43,577 nucleotides of DNA, taken from the NCBI GenBank assembly GCA_036267355.1, contig DATAWG010000039.1:1-43577 (forward strand). The letters are read 5' to 3'. The notes under the pieces were generated by a model, which was not told where the DNA came from, searched no databases, and saw only the letters and a program-made list of their open reading frames with translations. This document shows positions 35,044-43,577 of this stretch, piece by piece. The position numbers and the translations under genes are program-made. The stretch's first letter is position 1, and each line of letters starts with the position of its first letter. Source of the DNA: Pirellulales bacterium. Its GTDB lineage: Bacteria; Planctomycetota; Planctomycetia; Pirellulales; DATAWG01.

Positions 35044-36092
35044 CGCAGCGCTATTTGGTCACCGGCGCTGCGGGATTTATTGGCTCGCAGGTGAGCCGGC
35101 TGCTGCTTGAGGCAGGGCACGACGTTGTCGGCGTCGACAACGTTAACTCGGCCTATGATCCGCGGCTGAAGCAGTGGCGGCTCGCGCAGTTGGCGGCGTG
35201 GCCCCGGTTTCGGCTCGAGCGGGTTGATATCGGGGATATCGCGGCGCTCGAACGGGTGTTTGCCGCGGCGGAGAATACGGCGACGCGCGAAACCGGCAAG
35301 CGTGCGAAGGACGCTGCTGAACCGCAAAGCGTATCTGCCGGCCCCTTTGCAGCGGCGCTGAATCTGGCCGCCCGCGCGGGCGTTCGGCCATCGGTGGCCG
35401 ATCCGTGGGTTTACTTTCAAACCAATGCCGATGGAACGCTGAATCTGCTCGAAATGTGCCGCCGATTCGGCGTTCCGAAGTTCGTGCTGTCGTCGACATC
35501 AAGTCTCTACGGCGGGCAGAATCCGATCCCCTTTGCCGAAGACGCCGACACCAACCGGCCGCTTTCGCCCTATGCCGCGTCGAAAAAGGCGGCGGAGGCG
35601 ATCTCGTACACGTACCATCATTTGCACGGCATCGATGTGAGCGTGCTGCGGTATTTCACGGTGTATGGGCCGGCCGGTCGGCCGGATATGAGCGTCTTCC
35701 GCTTCATGCGCATGATTGCCGAAGGCCAGCCAATCACGGTGTTTGGCGATGGCAGCCAGCAGCGCGATTTCAGCTATATCGACGACATTGCCCGGGGCAC
35801 CGTCGCGGCCCTGCGGCCGCTGGGGTTCGAGGTGATAAATCTAGGCGGCGACCGGCCGATTCGTTTGGACTATGCGATCGAGCAGATTGCCGAGTTGGTT
35901 GGCCGGCGGCCGGAGATCCGCTACGCGCCGGCGCATCCGGCCGATGTGCCGGCAACTTGGGCGAACGTCGAAAAAGCCAACCGGCTTCTCGACTGGCGGC
36001 CGCAGGTTTCTTTGGAAGAGGGCCTTCGCCGCACGGCGGAGTGGTATCGGGAAAATCGCGAGATGATTTTGCCGTTGGATTTCGGCGACTGA
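35022..36092 (+). CDS. NAD-dependent sugar epimerase, UDP-glucuronate 4-epimerase-like
   Basis: Extended SDR family, 356 residues: YLVTGAAGFIGSQ (NAD loop, about 11-23), SSTSSLYG, the catalytic pair Tyr184/Lys188 in SPYAASKKAAEA, and YFTVYGPAGRPDMSVFRFMR with VFGDGSQQRDFSYIDD. The GRPDM segment is typical of UDP-glucuronate 4-epimerases and near relatives. An insert of about 20-25 residues (TATRETGKRAKDAAEPQSVS) precedes NLAARAGVRPSV. The first seven codons (MTPVPFN) are encoded by the RAYT terminal repeat, and the start overlaps the transposase stop as ATGA, so translation is probably coupled. A native start may have been lost; TTG 35055 (before VTGAAGFIG) is the only other near start. No Shine-Dalgarno is clear. 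Confidence 0.9.
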   Translation: MTPVPFNSQRYLVTGAAGFIGSQVSRLLLEAGHDVVGVDNVNSAYDPRLKQWRLAQLAAWPRFRLERVDIGDIAALERVFAAAENTATRETGKRAKDAAEPQSVSAGPFAAALNLAARAGVRPSVADPWVYFQTNADGTLNLLEMCRRFGVPKFVLSSTSSLYGGQNPIPFAEDADTNRPLSPYAASKKAAEAISYTYHHLHGIDVSVLRYFTVYGPAGRPDMSVFRFMRMIAEGQPITVFGDGSQQRDFSYIDDIARGTVAALRPLGFEVINLGGDRPIRLDYAIEQIAELVGRRPEIRYAPAHPADVPATWANVEKANRLLDWRPQVSLEEGLRRTAEWYRENREMILPLDFGD

Positions 36093-36118
36093 GCGGCCGG
36101 CGGCGACGCCCGAATTCG

Positions 36119-36358
36119 CAAGCGAGCTTCGACTCCAAACGGCCGAGCTAGCTCGCTTGTGGTTTGGCGCGTGGCATGCGGCGCGGCGCCGCTGGCGCCA
36201 CGCTAGCGTCTCTATACGCCGCCAAATTGGGCTTGCCGAAATCGGCCGGTTGTAAGACCCTAATGCCCCGGCGGTAGCGGGCATGATTGATGTGCCGCTG
36301 GCGCACGACCGTGTGTTGCGCTCGGAGCAGGGCAGACGGCATACGGAGTCTGCCTGCT
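36119..36358. repeat. Cluster of inverted repeats in the epimerase-fcl gap
   Basis: The 304-base gap holds CAAGCGAGCT (36119-36128) paired with AGCTCGCTTG (36150-36159), then CGTGGC/GCCACG around 36170-36203. A third hairpin has AGCAGGGCAGAC (36326-36337) and GTCTGCCTGCT (36348-36358) as arms. The first lies 26 bases after the epimerase stop and may be a terminator. No gene is supported. Confidence 0.55.
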
Positions 36359-36405
36359 ACGAAGGGAACGCTAGTTAGATTTGACGAACCCGCAGGATGG
36401 AACCG

Positions 36406-37362
36406 ATGGGCTTGTTACGCGGACGACGTGTGGTCGTCACGGGTGGGGCCGGCTTTTTGGGCCGCGAAGTTTGCACGGCGCTGGACGCATATGGCCCGGC
36501 GTCGATCTTCGTTCCCCGCAGTTTCGAATACGATCTGCGCCGCCGCGAAGGGGTTCGCCGGTTGATGCGCGTCATGAAGCCGGAAGTGATCGTGCATCTC
36601 GCTGCCGTCGTCGGCGGAATCGGAGCGAATCGGGCCAACCCGGGCCTGTTCTTCCACGACAACGCCATCATGGGCATCCAGCTTTTGGAGGCGGCCCGGC
36701 TGGCGAAGGTCGCCAAAGTGGTGTTGATCGGCTCGATCTGCGCTTATCCCAAACACGCCCCGGTGCCATTCCGCGAGGACGATCTTTGGAACGGCTATCC
36801 CGAGGAAACCAACGCTCCTTACGGCTTGGCGAAAAAAATGCTGCTCGTGCAAGCCCAGGCATACCGCCAGCAATACGGCATGAATGCGATTACGCTGATG
36901 CCGGTGAACCTGTACGGGCCGCACGACAATTTCGATCCCGAAACGAGCCACGTCATTCCTGCCCTGATTCGCAAGGCGATCGAGGCCCGTGAAGCCGGGG
37001 CCGCGTTTGTCGACGCCTGGGGCACCGGCTCGGCGTCGCGCGAATTTCTATTCGTCCGCGATGCGGCCCGCGGAATTGCCGCAGCGACGGAAAACTACGA
37101 CAAGCCCGAGCCGGTCAACATCGGCTCCGGCCGCGAGATCACGATTCGGCAACTGGCGGAGATGATTTGTCGCCTGTGCCGCTTCACGGGCGAAATCCGT
37201 TGGAACGCCAGCCAGCCCGACGGCCAACCGCGGCGATGTCTCGACGTGGGCCGAGCGCGCGAGGAATTCGGTTTCGAGGCCAGCACGCCGTTTACCGAAG
37301 GCCTGCGTCAGACCGTCGCCTGGTACGAATCGCACCATCGCGGCTTGGCGGCGGCAGCATAG
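36406..37362 (+). CDS. fcl: GDP-L-fucose synthase
   Basis: Epimerase-reductase that turns GDP-4-keto-6-deoxymannose into GDP-L-fucose with NADPH. 318 residues from ATG 36406, which has AGGATGG 5 bases upstream; ATG 36397 in the same frame has the Shine-Dalgarno almost touching it. Family signatures: [43 protein letters not shown], the catalytic [12 protein letters not shown], and [20 protein letters not shown]. It lies upstream of gmd in the same direction, which makes the pair a complete route from GDP-mannose to GDP-fucose. Confidence 0.94.
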   Translation: MGLLRGRRVVVTGGAGFLGREVCTALDAYGPASIFVPRSFEYDLRRREGVRRLMRVMKPEVIVHLAAVVGGIGANRANPGLFFHDNAIMGIQLLEAARLAKVAKVVLIGSICAYPKHAPVPFREDDLWNGYPEETNAPYGLAKKMLLVQAQAYRQQYGMNAITLMPVNLYGPHDNFDPETSHVIPALIRKAIEAREAGAAFVDAWGTGSASREFLFVRDAARGIAAATENYDKPEPVNIGSGREITIRQLAEMICRLCRFTGEIRWNASQPDGQPRRCLDVGRAREEFGFEASTPFTEGLRQTVAWYESHHRGLAAAA

Positions 37363-37426
37363 AACAAGCAAACCGCCGCTCGCGCCGGCGGATAGCGACG
37401 TGGGGCGGGCTGCGGGGGAAAATGCC

Positions 37427-38485
37427 ATGGACGATCGGAAGCCGGTTCGCGACGCTCGTTCTTCTACCCCGCGCCGTGCGTTCGTCACCGGCATCACCGG
37501 GCAAGACGGTTCTTATCTTGCCGAACTACTGCTCGTCAAGGGATACGAAGTCCACGGCTTGATCCGCCGGGCGAGCACCTTTAACACCGAGCGGATCGAA
37601 CATCTCTATTCCGATCCGCACGATCCGGCCACACGGTTGTTTCTTCATTACGGCGATCTCACCGACGGCGCGAGCCTGATGAACCTCGTGCTCTCGATCG
37701 AGCCCGACGAGATCTACAACCTGGCGGCGCAAAGCCATGTGCGCGTGTCGTTCGATCAACCGCTGTTCACGGCCGATGTCGACGCGCTGGGAACCTTGCG
37801 CATTTTGGAAGCGGCCCGATTATTGCAAGATCGCCGGCCGGTGCGGGTGTATCAAGCCTCGTCGAGCGAAATGTATGGCAAGGTGCGCGAAACGCCGCAA
37901 AAGGAGACGACGCCGTTTCATCCCCGCAGCCCCTATGCCTGCTCGAAGGTGTTCGGCTTTTATCAAGGGGTGAACTATCGCGAAGCGTATGGAATGCACG
38001 TGTCGAACGGGATATTGTTCAACCATGAATCGCCCCGCCGCGGCGAGACGTTCGTCACGCGCAAGATCACCCGCGCCGCCACACGCATCCGCGAGGGTTT
38101 GCAACAGCGGCTATTCCTGGGCAATATCGACGCCTGCCGCGATTGGGGCTTTGCCCGCGATTATGTCGAGGCGATGTGGCTCATGCTGCAGCAAGACGAG
38201 CCCGACGACTACGTGATCGCCACGGGTGAGTCGCACAGTGTGCGCGAATTCCTCGATGCCGCCTTCCGCCACGTCGGACTGAATTGGCAAGACCACGTCT
38301 CGCTCGATCCGCGGTATCTTCGCCCCGCAGAGGTCGATCTTCTGCTGGGCGAAGCGTCCAAAGCCCGGCGGCGGCTCTCGTGGCAGCCGCGCACATCGTT
38401 CGACGAACTTGTGCGGCTGATGGTCGACGCCGACTGGTCGCTGGCGCGGAACGAGCGCCTGCTGGCCGGGCGCCGCGCGGCATAG
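37427..38485 (+). CDS. gmd: GDP-mannose 4,6-dehydratase
   Basis: Makes GDP-4-keto-6-deoxymannose from GDP-mannose, the substrate of the preceding gene product. 352 residues from ATG 37427, with GGGGGAA 6 bases upstream; a GTG at 37400 in frame is less likely. Signatures: [60 protein letters not shown], the catalytic [32 protein letters not shown] and [20 protein letters not shown]. The gap to fcl is 64 bases, so co-transcription is likely. Confidence 0.95.
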   Translation: MDDRKPVRDARSSTPRRAFVTGITGQDGSYLAELLLVKGYEVHGLIRRASTFNTERIEHLYSDPHDPATRLFLHYGDLTDGASLMNLVLSIEPDEIYNLAAQSHVRVSFDQPLFTADVDALGTLRILEAARLLQDRRPVRVYQASSSEMYGKVRETPQKETTPFHPRSPYACSKVFGFYQGVNYREAYGMHVSNGILFNHESPRRGETFVTRKITRAATRIREGLQQRLFLGNIDACRDWGFARDYVEAMWLMLQQDEPDDYVIATGESHSVREFLDAAFRHVGLNWQDHVSLDPRYLRPAEVDLLLGEASKARRRLSWQPRTSFDELVRLMVDADWSLARNERLLAGRRAA

Positions 38486-38641
38486 CGGCGAGCGAGTCGC
38501 CCCGAGATGCCGGCGGCAATTCTCGCTTGCGGTTTCGCGATCGCTCCTTCTCTCGCGCCGAGCCGCAGGATATCCTGGGTGCTGCTCCGCGCAGTAATTT
38601 GGCGATCATCCTTCCGGAACTTGGCCTCGTAGGACCAGCAC

Positions 38642-39616
38642 GTGCCGACGCTCAAGCGAATTTTAATTACGGGAGGCGCCGGCTTTCTCGGCTCGCACCT
38701 TTGTGAGCGATTGGTCGCCGGGAAGCACGATGTCATTTGCATCGACAATTTCTTCACGAGCCAAAAGACGAACGTCGCCCATCTGCTAGGGCTGCCGAAT
38801 TTCGAACTCGTGCGCCACGATCTCATTCAGCCGATCTGGCTCGAAGTCGACGAAATCTACAACCTCGCTTGCCCCGCCGCGCCCGGCCATTATCAGTTCA
38901 ATCCGATCAAGACGATGAAAACGTCGATCGTCGGCGCGATCAACATGCTCGGCATGGCCAAGCGCTGCCGGGCGAAGATTCTGCAAGCCTCGACCAGCGA
39001 AGTGTATGGCGATCCGGAAGTCCATCCGCAGCCCGAATCCTATCGCGGGTCGGTCAATCCGATCGGGCCGCGGGCTTGCTACGACGAAGGCAAACGAGCC
39101 GCCGAAGCACTGTTCATGGACTATCACCGCATGAACCGGGTGAACATTCGCGTGGCCCGGATTTTCAATACCTACGGCCCGCGGATGCACCCGTTCGACG
39201 GCCGGGTGGTGTCGAATTTCATTCGCCAGGCGATTGCCGGCACGGAGATCACGATTTTTGGCGACGGCTCGCAGACCCGTTCGTTTTGTTATCGCGACGA
39301 TTTGGTGGAAGGCTTGATCCGCCTGATGAACGCCCCGGACGATTGCATCGGGCCGATCAATCTCGGCAATCCCGATGAATTCACGGTTTTGCAACTGGCC
39401 GAGTTGGTGCTGGAGATGACCGGTTCGAAATCGAAGTTGGTTCGCCGCCCGCTTCCGGAAGACGACCCGACGATGCGCCAACCCGACATTACGCTGGCGC
39501 GGCAAAAGCTCGCCTGGCAGCCGACGATCCCGCTCCGCGAGGGCTTGAAGAAGACGATCGATTGGTTCCGCACGATCGATATGAGCAACTACCGCGCGCC
39601 GACGCCGAATTATTGA
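38642..39616 (+). CDS. UDP-glucuronate decarboxylase (UDP-xylose synthase)
   Basis: Oxidises and decarboxylates UDP-glucuronate to UDP-xylose; short extended SDR, 324 residues from GTG 38642. Signatures: [53 protein letters not shown], the catalytic [35 protein letters not shown], and [20 protein letters not shown]. These are near diagnostic for UXS enzymes. Like the UDP-glucuronate 4-epimerase-like gene upstream, it would draw on UDP-glucuronate. AGGA lies about 10 bases before the GTG. UGD, which would make UDP-glucuronate, is not in the window. Confidence 0.95.
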   Translation: MPTLKRILITGGAGFLGSHLCERLVAGKHDVICIDNFFTSQKTNVAHLLGLPNFELVRHDLIQPIWLEVDEIYNLACPAAPGHYQFNPIKTMKTSIVGAINMLGMAKRCRAKILQASTSEVYGDPEVHPQPESYRGSVNPIGPRACYDEGKRAAEALFMDYHRMNRVNIRVARIFNTYGPRMHPFDGRVVSNFIRQAIAGTEITIFGDGSQTRSFCYRDDLVEGLIRLMNAPDDCIGPINLGNPDEFTVLQLAELVLEMTGSKSKLVRRPLPEDDPTMRQPDITLARQKLAWQPTIPLREGLKKTIDWFRTIDMSNYRAPTPNY

Positions 39617-39726
39617 GTGCGCCGGCGGATGAAGGAGCAGGCAAGCCGTTTCCGTCGGCAAAAGGAAGCGGCCTGTCGGACATCCCGCGTTTTTCGGCGC
39701 GCGAAGAATGCGTCTGTCATCGCGCT

Positions 39727-39796
39727 TCCTCGCTGACGCTTCGGGCTAGTGTCGCTTCGAGCGGCGGCCACACCAGCCCGAAGCGTTAGCGAGGGA
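39727..39796. repeat. TAGCCCGAAGCG inverted repeat in the UXS-TPR gap
   Basis: Left arm 39727-39751 (CTCGCTGACGCTTCGGGCTA core) and right arm 39771-39796 pair with a few mismatches around a 19-base loop. It is the same family as the outer arms at 26935-27175. The rest of the 380-base gap has a small hairpin after the UXS stop (GGCAAGCCGTTTCC/GGAAGCGGCCTG near 39641-39675) and TACAAT at 39921-39926, a possible -10 for the TPR gene. Confidence 0.7.
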
Positions 39797-39996
39797 CGCG
39801 GCGGCAAAGGATAAAGCTACTCGCCTGGCCGCCTCAGGGCCCGAATTCCATCTCGTCCGCCGTGCCGCAGAGCCCGGCAGACGCGGGCCGCGAAACCTTT
39901 CTTCCTCCCGATGCCACAGCTACAATAAAAATCCACGGGGCGCGCGGGGGGAACGGATCGGAATTGTAGGCAACGCTTTGCGACGAGGTATTTGCG

Positions 39997-42900
39997 ATGA
40001 CGGCACGCGATTGGGTTCGAGCATGTCTGCTTATTGTTTTTGCGACAACGGCGAGCGTCTCTGCAGTAGCCCTGGCCGATGAACCGGCCAAGCCGGCTCC
40101 GGCCGCGCCGGGTGCGACGGCTTCGAATCCGCCGAATGCCGATGCGTCGGCCACGCCGGCCGCTCAATCTTCCGAGGATGCCAAGCGGATGTTCGACGGC
40201 GCCCGCGCTCTGCACACCGGCAAAGCGTTCGATTTGGCGGCCGACGAATGGGAAAAGTTCCTCAAGGCATTTCCCGACGATCCGCTGGCCGCGCAGGCCC
40301 AGTTTTACGCCGGCGTTTCCTATCTCAGCGAGAAAGACAAACAGTACGACAAGGCCCGCGAGGCATTCGAAAAAGTCGTTGCGAAATATCCGAACTTCGA
40401 ACAGTTGAACAATGCGTATTTCGACCTTGGCCTGTGTGATTTCAATCTCGCTCAGACCGGCAAGACCGAGCTGTATGCCAAGGCGGCCGACGCGTTCGGC
40501 CAGGTGATCGCCAAGTTTCCGAAATCGCCGCAAGTGGGCGACGCCCTCTATTATCGCGGCCAATCGCTCTATGCCGAGGGTAAGAAAGACGAAGCCGTGC
40601 AGGCTTGGAGCCGACTGGTTTCCGATTTTCCGCAAAGCCCCCTGCGGCCTAGGGCCCTGTTCAACCTTGGACTGACACAGGCCGAACTCGGCAAGCAAGA
40701 TGCCGCCGGCGCGACGTTCGACACGTTTCTCAAGGAATTTCCGCAGAACGAACTGGCCAGCGAAGTCTACATTCGCAAGGCCGACACACTGTTGGTGTCG
40801 AATCATTTCGCCGATGCCGAGCAGATGTTTGCCTCGATCGCGGGCAAGAAGGAATACCCGCTGGCCGATTACGCCACGCTGCGCTACGGGATGGCGTTGG
40901 CCTCGCAAAAGAAATATGCCGCGGCGGCTGCGGCGGATGCGTCGCTCGTGGAAACTTTTCCGAAGTCGCAATATGTCGCCGCGGCAACGCTGGCGGCCGG
41001 CAATTGCTATTATCTGGCCGGCAACTACAACGAAGCCCGCAAGTGGCTGGGCAAGGTGCTCGACGGCGGTGGACCGGATGCCGTCGAAGCGGCGCATTGG
41101 ATTGCCCGCAGTTGGTTGAAGGAAAAGCATCCGGCGGAAGCGCTCGCGGCAGTGGAAAAGGCGCTGCCGTTGGCGGAGAAGAGCCCGCGGCACGTCGATC
41201 TACTGATGGATCAGGCCGACGCGATTTACGACCTGCCGGGCCGCCGCGGCGAATCCGCGGCCCTCTATGCTCGCATCGCCAAGGATTTTCCGAGCAATTC
41301 GCAAGCGGCCGCCGCGCTGTATACCTCCGCTTCCGCGGCGCTGGACAGCGGCGATTATGCCGCCGCCTTGGCCCACGCCGAGGCATTCGAAAAAGCCTTT
41401 CCAGACCACGCGTCAATGGCCGATGCCCAATTCGTTGCCGCCGAATCGCAATTATTGCTGGGCAAATATGCCAAGGCCGACAAAGCGTATGCCGCGCTAA
41501 TCAAGAAATTTCCGAACCATCCCGATGCACGCTCGTGGCTCGTGCGGCGGGCGTTTGCCTTGTATTTCGAAAAGAAATACGCCGAGGTCGTGTCGCTGCT
41601 GAAACCAGCCGTCGAGCAATTGAAGTCGCCCGAACGGCAAGCCGAGGCCCTGTTTCTGTTGGGCAGCAGCCAACTCGAATTGAAACAGTATTCCGATGCC
41701 GCCCTTTCGCTGCAAAAATCGCTCGCCGCCGGACCGCACGGCTCGCAGGCCGACGAAGCCCTGTTGGCCCTGGCAATCGCCCGCTCGGCCACGAAAGACG
41801 CCGGGGCTCAAAGCGACTTAAAGCGCCTCATCGCCGATTTCCCGCAAAGCAAATTGCTCGATCGGGCCCACTTCCGCCTTGGCGAAATGCTCTTGGAAGC
41901 GGGCGACAACGCCGGCGCCGCGGCCGAATATCAATGGGTGCTCGACCACGCGGCCGACAGCCCGCTCGTCCCCGCTTCGCTCGTGGGCCTGGGTTGGTCG
42001 CAGTTGAATCGGTCCGACGCGGCCGGGGCAGAAAAATCATTCGCGGCCCTGATCGATAAGCACGCCGGCGATCCGCTTGCCGCCCGAGCGCATTACGGCC
42101 GAGCCGCGGCCCGGCAGCAACTGAAAAACTACGCCGGGGCGGCCGAGGATATCGAAGCCTATTTGAAATCGGATCCGAAACCACCTGCCCGCAGCGATGC
42201 TCTTTATGTGCTTGGGCTGGCCCAGGAAGGGTTGAAGAAAAATGCCGATGCCGCGGCAACGTTCGATTCGCTCTTGGCGGGCGATCCAAACTATGCGTCG
42301 GCGGATAAAGTGCTCTACGAGTTGGCCTGGAGCCGAAAATCGACCGGCGCCGAGCAACAAGCTGCCGACGCGTTTTCTCGCTTGGCCAAGGATCATGGCG
42401 ATAGCCCCTTGGCGGCCGAAAGCTGGTTCAATGTCGGCGAATTCGATTATCACAATAAGAAAGACTACAGAGCGGCGGCGGAAGCCTATTCGGCCGGGCT
42501 GGCGAAAGCGCCCAAGGGTGAACTGGGCGAAAAGATCGCCCATAAGCTCGGTTGGGCCTATTTCCAAAGCCAGCAGTATGGCAAGGCACACGATGCGTTT
42601 GCGGCCGAGCTGGAATCGTATCCGCAAGGAGCGCTTGCCGCCGACGCCGCCTTCATGGTCGGCGAGAGCCTGTTCAAGGAAGAGAAATACGAGCCGGCTC
42701 TGGCGGCATTCGAAAAGGCTCTCGGCACGAGCCCGGCCGACAATTCGGCCAAATCGCCCGACAAGAATCCGCCCTCTGCGAACCATGCCGCGAAGGCCGC
42801 AAAACCATCCTCGCCTGAGTTCGTCGAGTTGGCCCTCTTCCATGCCGGCCAGGCTGCCGCGCAAGGGAAGAAGTGGGACGAATCTCTCGCCCTGTTGAAA

Positions 42901-43326
42901 CGGCTGCTCAGCGAATTTCCCGACTCGGCCCATAAGCTCGAGGCCGTTTACGAAGAAGGCTCCGACGAGCAGAATCTCGAGCATCAGGCCGAAGCGCTGA
43001 AGCTTTATGAATCCGTCGCCGAGAAAACCGAAAGCGTCGTCGGCGCGCGGGCCCGTTTCATGATGGGCGAAGTCGACTTCGACCAGGGAAACCACAAGGA
43101 AGCGATCCGCAACTATTACAAGGTGATCTACGGCTTCGGCGATACTCAGTCGCCGGCGCCGTTCCACGTTTGGCAGGCCAATGCCACCTTCGAAGCAGCC
43201 CGCTGTTTCGAGGTGCTGAAAAGCGTCGACAAGGCTAAAAAGTTGTACAACGAATTGCTCGCCCGTTATCCTGATAGTGACAAAGCGGCGGCCGCCAAGC
43301 AGCGGCTGGCCGCGATCGGCGGTTGA
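39997..43326 (+). CDS. Large periplasmic tetratricopeptide repeat protein
   Basis: 1109 residues. A Sec signal (MTARDWVRACLLIVF, cut after VALA near residue 27), then a Pro/Ala linker, then roughly 25 or more TPR units from about residue 60 to the end. Units have the TPR_6/BamD-like pattern with a conserved spacer F/YP between helices, for example AADEWEKFLKAFPDDPLAAQ, KAREAFEKVVAKYPNFEQLN and KAKKLYNELLARYPDSDKAA. A linker rich in Lys/Pro/Ser interrupts near 920-945. It should be a scaffold for protein complexes between the membranes. No anchor is seen. The following exported protein starts 120 bases later in the same direction. Confidence 0.92.
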   Translation: MTARDWVRACLLIVFATTASVSAVALADEPAKPAPAAPGATASNPPNADASATPAAQSSEDAKRMFDGARALHTGKAFDLAADEWEKFLKAFPDDPLAAQAQFYAGVSYLSEKDKQYDKAREAFEKVVAKYPNFEQLNNAYFDLGLCDFNLAQTGKTELYAKAADAFGQVIAKFPKSPQVGDALYYRGQSLYAEGKKDEAVQAWSRLVSDFPQSPLRPRALFNLGLTQAELGKQDAAGATFDTFLKEFPQNELASEVYIRKADTLLVSNHFADAEQMFASIAGKKEYPLADYATLRYGMALASQKKYAAAAAADASLVETFPKSQYVAAATLAAGNCYYLAGNYNEARKWLGKVLDGGGPDAVEAAHWIARSWLKEKHPAEALAAVEKALPLAEKSPRHVDLLMDQADAIYDLPGRRGESAALYARIAKDFPSNSQAAAALYTSASAALDSGDYAAALAHAEAFEKAFPDHASMADAQFVAAESQLLLGKYAKADKAYAALIKKFPNHPDARSWLVRRAFALYFEKKYAEVVSLLKPAVEQLKSPERQAEALFLLGSSQLELKQYSDAALSLQKSLAAGPHGSQADEALLALAIARSATKDAGAQSDLKRLIADFPQSKLLDRAHFRLGEMLLEAGDNAGAAAEYQWVLDHAADSPLVPASLVGLGWSQLNRSDAAGAEKSFAALIDKHAGDPLAARAHYGRAAARQQLKNYAGAAEDIEAYLKSDPKPPARSDALYVLGLAQEGLKKNADAAATFDSLLAGDPNYASADKVLYELAWSRKSTGAEQQAADAFSRLAKDHGDSPLAAESWFNVGEFDYHNKKDYRAAAEAYSAGLAKAPKGELGEKIAHKLGWAYFQSQQYGKAHDAFAAELESYPQGALAADAAFMVGESLFKEEKYEPALAAFEKALGTSPADNSAKSPDKNPPSANHAAKAAKPSSPEFVELALFHAGQAAAQGKKWDESLALLKRLLSEFPDSAHKLEAVYEEGSDEQNLEHQAEALKLYESVAEKTESVVGARARFMMGEVDFDQGNHKEAIRNYYKVIYGFGDTQSPAPFHVWQANATFEAARCFEVLKSVDKAKKLYNELLARYPDSDKAAAAKQRLAAIGG

Positions 43327-43446
43327 GCGATCCGAAAAACGGCACCACGGCGCACTGGAACGCGAGCCAACAAAACGCTTCGCGTGCAGGGCGATTTTGT
43401 GGTGCAATTGCAGCGTACGTCCGGCAACCAGTTTGGAGAGGCACTC

Positions 43447-43577
43447 ATGTCAGACAATAGTTTGCGCCCAGGCCGCGCTTCGCGGTGGGTGTTTGGTTGG
43501 GTCGTGGTCCTGCTGCTGGCCTTCGCAGCAAGCGTGCAAGCGCAATCTACGGCGCAGAAATCCGCGGCCGGACCCTC
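43447..43577 (+). CDS. Exported protein, N-terminal fragment (cut by the window end)
   Basis: ATG 43447 follows a good ribosome binding site (GGAGAGG, 43435-43441). The visible 43 residues are a signal peptide: MSDNSLRPGRASRW, then a hydrophobic stretch VFGWVVVLLLAFAASVQA and a likely cut before QSTAQK. The frame runs off the end at 43577. In planctomycetes a large TPR protein is often followed by a MotA/TolQ/ExbB-type channel with a signal peptide; that identity is only a guess from context here. Confidence 0.7.
   Translation, partial: MSDNSLRPGRASRWVFGWVVVLLLAFAASVQAQSTAQKSAAGP

Noticed and set aside
42037-43407. 456-codon minus-strand frame opposite the TPR gene
   Set aside because: Antisense shadow; the plus strand shows regular TPR units and a signal peptide.

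Overview
The window looks like a chromosomal piece from a GC-rich member of the Planctomycetota, probably a Pirellulales-type bacterium. The reasons are a giant PEP-CTERM protein built from autotransporter-associated beta-strand repeats, a Gld-like ABC transport operon with a DUF4340 protein, a small protein with the RRRWYQFSVEGLL membrane motif often seen in planctomycetes, large secreted TPR and hypothetical proteins, and intergenic spaces full of palindromic repeats. This placement rests on gene content and recalled family knowledge. No rRNA, tRNA, CRISPR array or phage module was seen.

Layout. 1-310: decayed C-terminus of a REP-associated tyrosine transposase (RAYT) beside a REP-like palindrome. 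615-3501: acetate kinase and phosphoglucomutase. 3970-6181: a DegT-family sugar aminotransferase and a membrane-anchored unknown. 6536-12067: a giant secreted protein with a trypsin-like head, beta-strand repeats and a PEP-CTERM tail. 12370-14595: a secreted unknown. 14461-16600 (minus): methyltransferase and glycosyltransferase pair. 16853-18615: PaaK/CapK-like adenylate-forming enzyme and a DUF971 protein. 18712-24609 (minus): three-gene operon of ABC ATPase, fused GldF-GldG and DUF4340 protein. 25054-28159: two aldo/keto reductases flanking a pyroglutamyl peptidase. 28510-31046: YadA-type trimeric autotransporter with a small secreted partner. 31141-32685 (minus): aspartate aminotransferase and a small membrane protein. 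33003-39616: inositol-phosphate synthase, then four nucleotide-sugar enzymes (UDP-glucuronate epimerase-like, GDP-fucose synthase, GDP-mannose dehydratase, UDP-glucuronate decarboxylase), with a complete RAYT element inserted between the first two genes. 39997-43577: a very large periplasmic TPR protein and the start of another exported protein.

How it fits together. Most of the window concerns the cell envelope: activated sugars (pgm, epimerase, fcl, gmd, UDP-xylose synthase, DegT aminotransferase), enzymes that use or modify glycans (glycosyltransferase, methyltransferase, CapK-like protein), surface proteins (PEP-CTERM giant, trimeric autotransporter) and envelope machinery (Gld-like ABC system, TPR protein).

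The most notable observations are these. (1) The RAYT element has perfect 23-bp terminal inverted repeats, and its right repeat supplies the start codon of the next gene, overlapping the transposase stop as ATGA. (2) A YadA-type adhesin and its small secreted partner look like a transferable pair resembling alphaproteobacterial ones. (3) A trypsin-like domain with an intact triad is fused to a PEP-CTERM beta-repeat giant. (4) Several families of intergenic palindromes occur, one of them with three copies of about 65 bp just after gene ends.
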